This document shows positions 20,574 through 29,176 of a DNA stretch of 64,000 bases, in pieces. The position numbers and the translations under genes are program-made. The notes below the pieces were generated by a model, which worked only from the letters and a program-made list of their open reading frames with translations, did no database searches and had not been told where the DNA came from. Numbering within the stretch: the stretch's first letter is position 1; each line of letters starts with the position of its first letter. The stretch is from assembly GCA_030695945.1 (NCBI GenBank), contig JAUYOG010000064.1:62001-126000 (forward strand), read 5' to 3'. The stretch is from Ramlibacter sp. (GTDB lineage Bacteria > Pseudomonadota > Gammaproteobacteria > Burkholderiales > Burkholderiaceae_C).

Positions 20574-23096
20574 TCACCCCAGGGTCAACGGCAACAGGCG
20601 CACCAGCAGCATCCCGATCACCCCCTGCGCCGTGACGTAGTGCCACATCAGGGCGGTGTTGTCCAGGGTCGCGCGGGCATCCGGGCGCAGGCGGCCGCTT
20701 GCGGACCGGACCACGACGTACAGGCCCATAACCAGCACGATCGCCGCATGGAAGCCCTGCCAGCTGAGTAGCGCGGCCACTGTCGCAGCCCACGCGGTTG
20801 CGTGGGGCTGCAGTCCGGCAAGCACGTGGCCGGCCAGGTCCAGCACAAAAGACAACACGACGCAGGCGACGGCCGCCACCACGGCGAGCATCAGCTTTAC
20901 CTGCGCGCCCTTGTCCAGTTGCCGCGCGGCCCAGGCGATCGCGAGCGAGCCCGCCACCAGCAGCGCGCCCGATCCCCACGCCCAGCCACCCGCCGGCAGC
21001 GCCGCGCCCGGCGGTGGGCACACGTCCAGCGCCATTGACAAGTGGATGTGCGCGAATGCCAGCGACGCGAAGACGCTCGCATCGACGCACAGCAAGACGA
21101 TCATCGCCCACCAGGAATGTGACGCCCGGCCGCGTGCGCCTACAGGCACCGAGACGCCTTCCCCGATCTCCGCCCGCGCCTTCGGGGGCGGTTGATCCGA
21201 CCCCCACAGCCACGCGACGATCGCGCCCAGTGACAGCAAGCCGAACGCGAATGCGGGAACCACCCACGACACGGTGAGCAGCAGGAAGAAGCCGGCGGTG
21301 CCGATCGCCGCAACGAACGGCAGCCAGCCGTCGGTCGGCAAGCGCAGCAGATGCCGGATCTCCGCCCTGCGCGGGCTGGTGACCAGCGTTTCGCGGCCGC
21401 CGAAGACCGTGCCCGGCAACCAATAGCGGCCCTCCTCCACTTCGTTCGCCAGCGCGGGCCGGTCCCACAACGGCTCGCGCGACGCGATCTGCGGGATGCT
21501 GCGCACGGCATAGTCCTCCTGCGGCAACCACTCCAGCGTCGGCGCGTTCCACGGGTTGCCGTGCGGCTGCTCCGGGCGGCGCAATACCCGGACCAGGTCG
21601 AAGAAGCACACCAGCACACCCGCCGCGAATATGAACGCGCCGACCGTGGACAGAGCGTTCCACACCGTCCAGCCCAGGCCGTCCGCATACGTGTAGACGC
21701 GGCGCGGCATGCCCGCCAGCCCGGCGATGTGCATGGGGAAGAACGCCAGGTTGAAGCCGACGAACATCAGGCCGAAGGCCCAGCGCCCTGCCCGCTCCGA
21801 GAGCCGATGGCCCTTGTACACCGGTGCCCAGTAGTAGAGGCCCGCGAACACCGGGAAGACCATGCCGCCGATCAGCACGTAATGCAGGTGCGCCACGATG
21901 AAGTACGTGTCATGCACCTGCCAGTCGAACGGCAGCACGGCCACCATCACGCCCGTGAGCCCGCCCAGCACGAAGATGAAGTGGAAGCCCAGCAGGAAGA
22001 GCGTGGGCGCGTTGATCTCCACCCGCCCCGTCCAGAACGTCGCGATCCACGCGAACACCTGCACCGCGCTGGGGATCGCGACCGCGAAGCTGGCCGCCGA
22101 CGTCAGGTACAACGCGAGCGGGCCCAGGCCCGCCGTGAACATGTGGTGAATCCACAGCAGGAAGCTGATCACGCCGACGGCCGCCAGCGCCCACACCACC
22201 GCGCGATAACCCACCAGCGGCGTGCGGGCCAGTGCGGGCACCATCATCGACACCATGCCGGCAGCGGGCAGGAAAATGATGTACACCTCCGGGTGGCCGA
22301 AGAACCAGAACAGGTGCTGCCACACCAGCGGGTCGCCACCGCGCGCCGGGATGAAGAAGGGCCAGTCGAAAGCGCGCTCCAGCTCCAGCAGGATGGTGCC
22401 GGCGATGATCGCCGGGAAGGCGAAGACGATCATGAACGCCGTGACCAGCATCGCCCACGCGAACACCGGCATGCGGCCCAGCGTCATGCCCGGCGCGCGC
22501 GTGAAGAGGATGCCGATGATCCGCTCGCGGGCGCCCGCGATGGCCGAGATCTCGATGAAGCCGATGCCCAGCAGCCACCAGTCCGCGCCGATGCCGGGCG
22601 AATGCTCCTTGCCCGTGAGCGGCGGGTACATGAACCAGCCGCCGTCCGGCGAGGCGCCGAAGAAAATGGTGCAGAAGAAGGCCAGCCCGCCGATGGCATA
22701 GGCCCAGAACGCGTAGGCCGACAGGCGCGGGAACGGCAGGTCGCGCGCGCCGAGCATGTTGGGCAGCAGGTACACCGCCACGGCCTCCACCACCGGCACC
22801 GCGAACAGGAACATCATCACCGTGCCATGCATGGTGAAGAGCTGGTTGTAGAGGTTGGGGCCGACCAGCGTGTTGCCCGGCAGCGCGAGTTGCGCGCGCA
22901 TCACCAGCGCCAGCACGCCCGCCAGCACGAAGAACACCAGCGCGGTGGCAATGTAGAAGATGCCGATGTGCGTGTTGTTGACGGCGGAGAGGCGCCGCCA
23001 GCCGCCCGGTGCGGTCCACGCTCGCTCCAGGGCTTCGCGCTCACCCGCGGGGCGGGGCAGCTTGTTGGGAAAGGCGTTGGGCTGCCCGTCCGTCAT
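20574..23096 (-). CDS. ctaD: caa3-type cytochrome c oxidase subunit I fused to a subunit III domain
   Basis: The catalytic core of a heme-copper oxidase that reduces oxygen to water and pumps protons. The 840-residue product is longer than a normal subunit I (about 530). The first part has heme and CuB ligands in HGTVMMF, WFFGHPEVYIIFLP (with the cross-linked Tyr), HHMF and HLHYVL. From about residue 640 a further set of five helices resembles subunit III, ending in WQGFHAAIVL and ALMWHYV. Such I-III fusions occur in caa3-type enzymes, as in Thermus. The start overlaps the ctaC stop by 4 bases. No separate ctaG or subunit III gene is present in the cluster. Confidence 0.92.
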   Translation of the reverse strand: MTDGQPNAFPNKLPRPAGEREALERAWTAPGGWRRLSAVNNTHIGIFYIATALVFFVLAGVLALVMRAQLALPGNTLVGPNLYNQLFTMHGTVMMFLFAVPVVEAVAVYLLPNMLGARDLPFPRLSAYAFWAYAIGGLAFFCTIFFGASPDGGWFMYPPLTGKEHSPGIGADWWLLGIGFIEISAIAGARERIIGILFTRAPGMTLGRMPVFAWAMLVTAFMIVFAFPAIIAGTILLELERAFDWPFFIPARGGDPLVWQHLFWFFGHPEVYIIFLPAAGMVSMMVPALARTPLVGYRAVVWALAAVGVISFLLWIHHMFTAGLGPLALYLTSAASFAVAIPSAVQVFAWIATFWTGRVEINAPTLFLLGFHFIFVLGGLTGVMVAVLPFDWQVHDTYFIVAHLHYVLIGGMVFPVFAGLYYWAPVYKGHRLSERAGRWAFGLMFVGFNLAFFPMHIAGLAGMPRRVYTYADGLGWTVWNALSTVGAFIFAAGVLVCFFDLVRVLRRPEQPHGNPWNAPTLEWLPQEDYAVRSIPQIASREPLWDRPALANEVEEGRYWLPGTVFGGRETLVTSPRRAEIRHLLRLPTDGWLPFVAAIGTAGFFLLLTVSWVVPAFAFGLLSLGAIVAWLWGSDQPPPKARAEIGEGVSVPVGARGRASHSWWAMIVLLCVDASVFASLAFAHIHLSMALDVCPPPGAALPAGGWAWGSGALLVAGSLAIAWAARQLDKGAQVKLMLAVVAAVACVVLSFVLDLAGHVLAGLQPHATAWAATVAALLSWQGFHAAIVLVMGLYVVVRSASGRLRPDARATLDNTALMWHYVTAQGVIGMLLVRLLPLTLG

Positions 23097-24013
23097 TTCA
23101 GTGAGCCCAGCCAGTCGGAGATCGCGGCCAGCGTTGCGGCGTCCAGCCGCTCGTACGAAGGCATGCGCGCGCCGGGCTTGTGCTGCTGCGCATGCGCGAT
23201 CCAGTCGGCGCGGCCCTGCGGCGTGTTGGGCACGGTGCCCGCGGCCAGTTGCATCCGGCTGCCGACATGCGTGAGGTCGGGGCCGAGCTTTGCATCGGCC
23301 GTGACGCCCCGCACCGTGTGGCAGGCGTCGCAGCGCTGGGCCAGGAAGGCGTCGCGACCCAAGGCCTGCTGCGGTGTGGCGACGGCCACAGCGGGCCGCG
23401 CCTGCTCCGCGCGCCACGCCGCGAACTCGTCGGGCAACTGGGCGACGACGTTCAACGCCATCAGCGCATGCTGCTCGCCGCAGTACTCCGCGCACTGGCC
23501 CCGGTACACGCCGGGCTTGTCGGCGGAGAGCAGCAGGTGTTGCAGGCGGCCGGGCAGCATGTCCGTCTTGCCGGCCAGCTGCGGCACCCAGAAGCTGTGG
23601 ATCACCTCGGTGCTGGTGAGCGCAAGGTACACCGCCTGCCCGGTGGGGATGCGGATCTCGTTGGCCGTGCGGAACTCGCTGCCCGTCGCCGTGTCGCGGT
23701 AGCGCACCTCCCACCACCACATGCGGCCGGTGACGCTGATCACCAGCGCACCCGGCGGCGGCAGCGGCTTCCACGCAGGCGCCATCGGCAGGCTCCACGC
23801 CATCAGTGCGGCCAGCACCACCCCCGGGAAGAGGATGCCGCCGCCCGCGATCCACAGCGCCGGCCGCACCGCGCCGCCGCGCCTGCGCAGCGCCCAGGCC
23901 AGCAGCAGCATCACGCCGATGAAGACGACGGCGCCGCCCGCGAACAGTACCCAGCCGACGGTGGCGATCGATTGCGCCGCGGGCCCGGCCGCCTGCATCA
24001 CGCCGCCGCTCAT
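23093..24013 (-). CDS. ctaC: Cytochrome c oxidase subunit II with C-terminal cytochrome c domain
   Basis: The subunit that takes electrons from cytochrome c. The 306-residue product has two N-terminal membrane helices (about residues 15-37 and 52-72) and a cupredoxin domain with the CuA motif CAEYCGEQHALM. A cytochrome c domain follows, with CDACH for heme attachment and a distal methionine probably in GARMPSY. The fused cytochrome marks a caa3-type oxidase. Its start overlaps the stop of the upstream lipoprotein cytochrome gene by 4 bases, so the three minus-strand genes form one tightly coupled operon. Confidence 0.93.
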   Translation of the reverse strand: MSGGVMQAAGPAAQSIATVGWVLFAGGAVVFIGVMLLLAWALRRRGGAVRPALWIAGGGILFPGVVLAALMAWSLPMAPAWKPLPPPGALVISVTGRMWWWEVRYRDTATGSEFRTANEIRIPTGQAVYLALTSTEVIHSFWVPQLAGKTDMLPGRLQHLLLSADKPGVYRGQCAEYCGEQHALMALNVVAQLPDEFAAWRAEQARPAVAVATPQQALGRDAFLAQRCDACHTVRGVTADAKLGPDLTHVGSRMQLAAGTVPNTPQGRADWIAHAQQHKPGARMPSYERLDAATLAAISDWLGSLK

Positions 24014-24375
24014 CTGAGAGACGACAGGTAAGCCGCCATGGCGCGCGCGTCGTCGAACGACGCGCCCATGTCGGGCATGGCGGTGCCGGGCACCAGGGCC
24101 TGCGGCGATTCGATCCATTGCGCCAGCACATCGGGCCGGTTGGCCATGCGCCCCGCGATGTAGCTGCGCTGCCCGAACGATGCCAGCGAAGGCCCCACTT
24201 GGCCGCGCGACGCAGGCACGCCGGGAATGGTGTGGCAGCTGCCGCACTGGTACTGCGCCATCAGCCGGCGGCCGCGCTCGCTGTCCGCGTTGTCGACAGC
24301 GCGCGCGCCGCAGCCCGACAGTAGCGATGCCGCGGCCGCGGCAGCCAGCGCCGCGCGGTGGAAGGGGCAGGACAT
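24010..24375 (-). CDS. Lipoprotein cytochrome c (monoheme)
   Basis: A 121-residue exported cytochrome c. The N-terminus AALAAAAAASLLSGCGA ends in a lipobox (LSGC), so it is probably a membrane-anchored lipoprotein. Heme binding is at CGSCH, and the axial methionine is probably in GTAMPDM. It is the first gene of the oxidase operon and may pass electrons to CtaC. The start at 24375 was chosen because the signal sequence begins there. It is divergent from the diheme cytochrome gene, with 52 bases between the starts. Confidence 0.87.
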   Translation of the reverse strand: MSCPFHRAALAAAAAASLLSGCGARAVDNADSERGRRLMAQYQCGSCHTIPGVPASRGQVGPSLASFGQRSYIAGRMANRPDVLAQWIESPQALVPGTAMPDMGASFDDARAMAAYLSSLR

Positions 24376-24427
24376 GCGGGGAATTCTGGCCCACGCACCG
24401 CGAGCCGTGGGCGAGAATGACCGGCCG

Positions 24428-25294
24428 ATGCAAAAAAGAACAGTGCTGCTTGCGGTGGCCGCGACCACGGTCGCGCTGGGCGTGGGCGCGGCCCTCGTCG
24501 CGGCGGCCGTGGTCTATGGCGGCCTGTACAACATCGCGGCCACGGAGCGGCATTTCCAGCCCATCCACACGATGCTGGAGAAGGCGATGCGCCAATCGGT
24601 GAGGCTGCGCGCGCGAACGATCGAGCAGCCGCCGCTCGCGGATGAGCGCATGCAATTGCGCGGCGCGGCGTGCTTTCGCGCGAAGTGCGAGCAATGCCAC
24701 GGCGCGCCCGGCGTGGCGCAGGGCGACATCGGCAAGAGCATGCAGCCCCTGCCCGGCCCGCTGGTCGACGCGCGCCGCCACTGGCGCCCGCGCGAGCTCT
24801 ACTGGCTGACGCGCCACGGCATCCGGATGAGCGGCATGCCGGCGTGGGAGTTTCGCCTGGCCGACCAGGAGCTGTGGGACGTGGTGGCTTTCATGCAGCG
24901 GCTGCCGGATTTGAATGCGGCGCAATACCAGGAGTGGATCGCCAGGACGGCGGGGATGCCGGCTTGCGGACGGGAGCCATCAGCGATTGGCGGGTCGGTC
25001 GTGGCGTCAACGCCGCCGGATGCCAAGCGCGGACATGAGGCGCTGTCCCAATACGCCTGCAACGCCTGCCACATCATCCCGGGCGTGACCGGGTCGGACG
25101 TGCACGTGGGGCCGACCCTGGACGGCATAGGCTCGCGCAAGTTGATCGCGGGCACGCTCGCCAACACGCCGGAGAACCTGGCGCGCTGGCTGCGCGAAAC
25201 GCAGAAGGTGAAGCCGGGCACGGCGATGCCGCAGCTCGGGGTGGTGGACGAGGATGCGCGGGATATCGCGGCGTACCTGGGGACACTGCGGTAG
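24428..25294 (+). CDS. Membrane-anchored diheme cytochrome c
   Basis: A 288-residue protein with an uncleaved N-terminal helix (about residues 8-33) and two cytochrome c domains. The heme sites are CEQCH and CNACH, with likely axial methionines in SGMPAW and GTAMPQL. The second domain resembles the lipoprotein cytochrome next door (both have CHxIPGV and a GTAMP segment), which suggests an old domain duplication. Its location divergent from the oxidase operon suggests it feeds electrons to the caa3-type oxidase. The donor is unknown. Confidence 0.87.
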   Translation: MQKRTVLLAVAATTVALGVGAALVAAAVVYGGLYNIAATERHFQPIHTMLEKAMRQSVRLRARTIEQPPLADERMQLRGAACFRAKCEQCHGAPGVAQGDIGKSMQPLPGPLVDARRHWRPRELYWLTRHGIRMSGMPAWEFRLADQELWDVVAFMQRLPDLNAAQYQEWIARTAGMPACGREPSAIGGSVVASTPPDAKRGHEALSQYACNACHIIPGVTGSDVHVGPTLDGIGSRKLIAGTLANTPENLARWLRETQKVKPGTAMPQLGVVDEDARDIAAYLGTLR

Positions 25295-25322
25295 GTCATC
25301 GACCCCCGCAGGACCAGGTGCA

Positions 25323-25715
25323 CTATTCGGTGGTGCCCCCGTCGAAGTGCTCCTGGTCGGCTTCAGCCTCGGCGCGTGTGTGGTGCACGGTTCCGTCCTT
25401 GTGGTGCGGGGGCGCATAGAGCGTGTAGAGCTTCAGTGCCTCCGAGCCAGTGTTGACGATGTTGTGGCGCGCGCCGGCAGGCACCACCAGTGCGAACCCG
25501 GATTGCACGGCCGTTCGCACGCCATCGATGACGGCCTCACCCGCACCCTCTTCCACCCGGAAGAACTGGTCGACGTCATGGACCTCCATACCGATCTCTT
25601 CGCCTGGCCGCAAAGCCATCACCACAAGCTGGCAGTGGTGGGCGGTGTAGAGCACCCGACGGAACTCGTCGTTTTCGACCGCAACCTTCTCGATGTCCTG
25701 AACGAAGCCTTTCAT
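25323..25715 (-). CDS. Small cupin-domain protein
   Basis: A 130-residue single-domain cupin. The two cupin motifs are visible as GEEIGMEVHDVDQFFRVEEG and VVPAGARHNIVNTG, with histidines and a glutamate placed to bind a metal. The product ends in an acidic, histidine-rich tail (HHKDGTVHH...). The role is unknown; similar proteins are annotated as mannose-6-phosphate-isomerase-like cupins. It ends 28 bases after the convergent cytochrome gene. The start at 25715 was chosen at the onset of homology. Confidence 0.8.
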   Translation of the reverse strand: MKGFVQDIEKVAVENDEFRRVLYTAHHCQLVVMALRPGEEIGMEVHDVDQFFRVEEGAGEAVIDGVRTAVQSGFALVVPAGARHNIVNTGSEALKLYTLYAPPHHKDGTVHHTRAEAEADQEHFDGGTTE

Positions 25716-25765
25716 GATCCACCAGCCTTTCCATTGCCAATTCCAATATCCGCCGACACATTGCC

Positions 25766-26851
25766 CTACATTGCCGGCCGCCCGGCAGGGGCCCAGTGCG
25801 CGTCCCTCGCGCCTGCGGCCGCATTCTTGCCGCCGCCTTGCTGCGGTCGCGAGGCGTGCGCCCGTGTTTCCGGAGCCGGCGTCGGCATCGTGTCCGCCTC
25901 GGCACCTTCCACCCACCTGCCGCCCACCAGCTCATCCAGCACCCTCAAGCGAACCGGGGCCAACGGATCGTCTGGAAACTTGCGCGCGAAATAGGCATCC
26001 GACCTGGCCAGTTGTTCGACCTGATCCTCGGCGATTTCGCCGGTGTGGGCCTCGTTGTATGTCTGGATGAAGTGATTCAGCGGCCCCCGCTTCACGCCGA
26101 CGTGCGTCAACAAGGTGGGAAACAGGAACTCCTCCGGGATGCGCAGCCGGCTGAAGTAGCGCCGTACGCCGGGGGCATCGAAGGCATCCACCATTCCCGC
26201 GACAACGTGACGGCGGGCGCCGAACCACGCCGACCCGTAGTACGGCCTGAATGTCTCGCCAAAGATGTGGCGGCCGATCGCAGGCCGGGCCAGCGCCTGG
26301 GTGGCGAGGAGCGCGGCCAGCGAAGCGATGCCGGCGCCACCGCCACTGCGCAGCCAGATGCCGGCCTCGTTGCGCCTGCCGGACACGGCCCCGAAGTAGG
26401 TGCTCGACAGGCGCCTGAACACCCGGTGCCGAAATGACTTCTCCGGGGTGAACGCCCGGTACCCGACAGACATCAATGCATCGCGGTCCCGCAGCAGGTC
26501 GATGCAGTCGAAATGCGCCTCCTCGGGGCCGGAAACATGCACCTCGAACTGGCGGACGGGCCTGATGGGCAGGCAGGTGGGGCTGAGCAGCTGGAAGTAG
26601 TCGAACTCCAGGTGCTCCAGCGCATGCCGTAGCGAATGAAAGATGCCGTCCACGAAACCGAAGAACGCCCAGCCCGTGCGCCGCGGGTCGGGCACCCACA
26701 CGACATTGGGCGCGGTGAGATGGAAGTCCCGCGTCTGCGAAAAATCGTGATGCACCAGCACCACATGCGGCGCCAGGGCACGGGCCAATTGGTCGATCGT
26801 GGCAGGCTTGCTGACCGCGGACATCACCAGGAAGACGATTCTCGGTTTCAT
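25766..26851 (-). CDS. Core-2/I-branching type glycosyltransferase (GT14-like)
   Basis: A 361-residue protein that resembles beta-1,6-N-acetylglucosaminyltransferases of family GT14. It begins RIVFLVMSAVSKPATIDQLARAL, then HHDF, FFGFVDGIFHSLRHAL, and the hallmark DYFQLLSPTCLPIRP. Later come YYGSAWFGARRHVV and FFPTLLTH-like EEFLFPTLL. The N-terminus has no membrane anchor, unlike animal relatives. The final 50 residues are alanine- and proline-rich and look disordered. It stands alone, not in a polysaccharide cluster, so its acceptor is unknown. The 275 bases between its start and the next gene hold no gene I can support. Confidence 0.78.
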   Translation of the reverse strand: MKPRIVFLVMSAVSKPATIDQLARALAPHVVLVHHDFSQTRDFHLTAPNVVWVPDPRRTGWAFFGFVDGIFHSLRHALEHLEFDYFQLLSPTCLPIRPVRQFEVHVSGPEEAHFDCIDLLRDRDALMSVGYRAFTPEKSFRHRVFRRLSSTYFGAVSGRRNEAGIWLRSGGGAGIASLAALLATQALARPAIGRHIFGETFRPYYGSAWFGARRHVVAGMVDAFDAPGVRRYFSRLRIPEEFLFPTLLTHVGVKRGPLNHFIQTYNEAHTGEIAEDQVEQLARSDAYFARKFPDDPLAPVRLRVLDELVGGRWVEGAEADTMPTPAPETRAHASRPQQGGGKNAAAGARDAHWAPAGRPAM

Positions 26852-27126
26852 TTGCGCTCAATACTGGTTGTCGTCGAGCTGGCCCGGGCGGGCGCCGGGG
26901 TCATGGCCGTCGTTTCTCCAGGCAGTTGTCACTGCTGCCCTCCATGTATACATTCAGCGCGGCCACGGCGCGGAGGAATCCGGTCAGATTTCTGCTCTGG
27001 ATCAATACTCGTGTGGCCAGAAGTGCCCGAGCGGTATTGATGACTTGTACGTTTCGCGTCCAGTGGCGTCGACGGCGGGCGCCCTTTGGCCTGGCTCCGA
27101 AGGCCAAGTGGGTATATTCCGAGGCG

Positions 27127-27597
27127 ATGACTTCAAGAAGAACCTTCCAGACCGCCGCGCTGGCCCTCGCACTGGCCCTGTCCTCCACCGCCTCCGCCCA
27201 AGACATCCGCTCCAAGTTCGACCCTTCCCGCGACGCCGCCAAGGACGTCGCCGCCGCCGTGGCTACGGCCAAGGCGCAAGGCAAGCGCGTGATCGTGGAC
27301 GTGGGTGGCGAATGGTGCCCCTGGTGCCACATCCTGGACCGATTCGTGCTGTCCAATGCCGACGTCAAGGCGCTGGTCGATTCGAACTACGTGTGGGTGA
27401 AGGTGAACTTCTCGCGCGAGAACAAGAACGAGGCGGTGTTGTCGAAGTGGCCGACGGTCAAGGGCTACCCGCACCTGTTCGTGCTGGACGCGGATGGCAA
27501 GCTGCTGCACTCGCAGGACACAGGCTCGCTGGAGGCGGCCAAGGATTACGACAAGGCGAAGTTCGTGGCTTTCCTCAGGAAGTATGGAAACACCTAG
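27127..27597 (+). CDS. Exported thioredoxin-fold protein
   Basis: A 156-residue protein with a signal peptide (MTSRRTFQTAALALALALSS, cleavage after TASAQ) and a thioredoxin fold. The redox site is WCPWC in GGEWCPWCHILD, followed by the cis-proline region KGYPHLFVLD. It resembles the thioredoxin-like DUF255/DsbD-gamma group and probably acts in periplasmic disulfide reduction; this is inference. The ATG at 27127 gives a proper signal peptide, whereas the open frame upstream to 26926 has none. Its end overlaps the amidase start by 14 bases. Confidence 0.82.
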   Translation: MTSRRTFQTAALALALALSSTASAQDIRSKFDPSRDAAKDVAAAVATAKAQGKRVIVDVGGEWCPWCHILDRFVLSNADVKALVDSNYVWVKVNFSRENKNEAVLSKWPTVKGYPHLFVLDADGKLLHSQDTGSLEAAKDYDKAKFVAFLRKYGNT

Positions 27598-29176
27598 GGG
27601 CCATGGATTGCGGGTCAAGCCCGCAATGGCTGCGATTGCCGCGATGACGGCAGCGCTGATGCTCCTGGGCGCCGGCGCTGTCCACGCGGGTGCGACGGTG
27701 GTCGAGGCCTCCGTAGAAAAGCTCCAGCGTGACATGGCCGCCGGCCGCGCGACTTCGCAATCCATCACGCAGGACAGCCTGGCCCGCATTCGCCGGCTGG
27801 ATCGCGCGGGGCCACGCATCAACGCCGTGCTGGAGACCAACCCCGACGCCCTGGCGATCGCCCGATCGCTGGACCGGGAGCGCAAGGCGGGCAAGGTGCG
27901 CGGGCCGCTGCATGGCATCCCGGTGCTGCTCAAGGACAACATCGATACCGGCGACCGCATGATGACCACGGCCGGGTCGCTGGCGTTGATGGGTGCGCCG
28001 GCCCCGCGCGATGCGTTCATCGTCAAGCGATTGCGCGAGGCGGGCGCGGTGGTCATCGGCAAGACGAACCTTTCCGAGTGGGCGAACATCCGCGCCAGCA
28101 AGTCCACCAGCGGCTGGAGCGCGCGCGGCGGGCAGACGAAGAACCCCTATGCGCTCGCGCGCAACCCCTGCGGCTCCAGCTCGGGCACCGGCGCGGCGAT
28201 CGCGTCCAGCTTCGCAGTGGTGGGCGTGGGCACCGAGACGGATGGCTCCATCGTGTGCCCCAGCAGCGCGGCGGGCCTGGTGGGCGTCAAGCCGACCGTG
28301 GGGCTGGTGAGCCGCAGCGGCATCATCCCCATCTCGCACTCGCAGGACACGGCCGGGCCGATGACGCGGAGCGTGGCCGATGCGGCCGCGGTGCTCACGG
28401 CGATCGCGGGCGTCGACCCGGAAGACCCGGCCACGCAGGCCGCGCAAGGGCGTGTGGCGGCGGACTATCGCAGCTTCCTCAAGGCCGACGGGCTCAAGGG
28501 CGCGCGCATCGGCATCGCGCGCAAGCGCGTCACGGGCTACAACGCGCACACCGACAGGCTGTTCGGGCAGGCCATCGCCGATTTGAAGCGGCTGGGCGCG
28601 GAGATCGTGGACCCGGCCGATTTCGGCAACATGGGCGACTACGACGAGGAAGAACTCGAAGTGCTGCTGTACGAGCTGAAGGCCGGCCTCGACGCGTACC
28701 TGGGGCGGCGCGCCGGCGCGCCCGTGCGCACGCTGGAGGACGTGATTGCCTTCAACGAGCGGAACGGCCTGCGCGAGATGCCGTGGTTCGGGCAGGATTT
28801 GTTCATCAAGGCGCAGGCCAAGGGGCCGTTGACCGACGAGGCCTACCTGAAGGCGGCGGAGAAGGCGCGGCGCCTGGCGCGCACGGGCATCGACGACGTG
28901 CTGGCGCAGCACAAGCTGGATGCCATCGTCGCACCGACCGGCTCACCGGCGTGGCTGACGGATCACGTGAATGGCGACGCGTTCCAGGGATCGAGCTCCT
29001 CCCCCGCTGCGGTGGCGGGCTACCCGAACATCACGGTGCCCATGGGATTGGCCAGGGGGCTGCCGGTGGGGTTGTCTTTCGTGGGGACGGCGTGGTCGGA
29101 GGGTAAGCTGCTGGGGCTGGCTTATTCGTACGAGCAGGGGACGAGGCACCGGCGGGCGCCGAAGTTGCCGCGCTAG
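27584..29176 (+). CDS. Exported amidase (amidase signature family)
   Basis: A 530-residue amidase signature enzyme that would hydrolyse a carboxamide. The Ser-cisSer-Lys triad is present: Lys in GIPVLLKDNID, the cis-serine in GSSSGTGAA and the nucleophile in TDGSIVCPS. A signal peptide (MAAIAAMTAALMLLGAGAVHA) makes it periplasmic. Two starts are possible. The ATG at 27584 has AGGA four bases upstream and would add 14 residues, partly repeat-encoded (HGLRVKPAM); the ATG at 27626 is the last codon of that repeat. The gene follows the thioredoxin-like gene, so they may form an operon. Confidence 0.85.
   Translation: METPRGHGLRVKPAMAAIAAMTAALMLLGAGAVHAGATVVEASVEKLQRDMAAGRATSQSITQDSLARIRRLDRAGPRINAVLETNPDALAIARSLDRERKAGKVRGPLHGIPVLLKDNIDTGDRMMTTAGSLALMGAPAPRDAFIVKRLREAGAVVIGKTNLSEWANIRASKSTSGWSARGGQTKNPYALARNPCGSSSGTGAAIASSFAVVGVGTETDGSIVCPSSAAGLVGVKPTVGLVSRSGIIPISHSQDTAGPMTRSVADAAAVLTAIAGVDPEDPATQAAQGRVAADYRSFLKADGLKGARIGIARKRVTGYNAHTDRLFGQAIADLKRLGAEIVDPADFGNMGDYDEEELEVLLYELKAGLDAYLGRRAGAPVRTLEDVIAFNERNGLREMPWFGQDLFIKAQAKGPLTDEAYLKAAEKARRLARTGIDDVLAQHKLDAIVAPTGSPAWLTDHVNGDAFQGSSSSPAAVAGYPNITVPMGLARGLPVGLSFVGTAWSEGKLLGLAYSYEQGTRHRRAPKLPR
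27601..27629. repeat. Repeat family B, copy 2 (amidase N-terminus)
   Basis: A single palindrome with arms ATTGCGGG and CCCGCAAT around TCAAG, flanked by CCATGG. It overlaps the amidase start region and encodes LRVKPAM, the same peptide as in ImuB. Confidence 0.8.

Noticed and set aside
26852-27126. Upstream extension of the thioredoxin-like protein to 26926
   Set aside because: The added residues are basic and unlike any domain, and the start at 27127 gives a standard signal peptide. The segment is better read as promoter and leader DNA.
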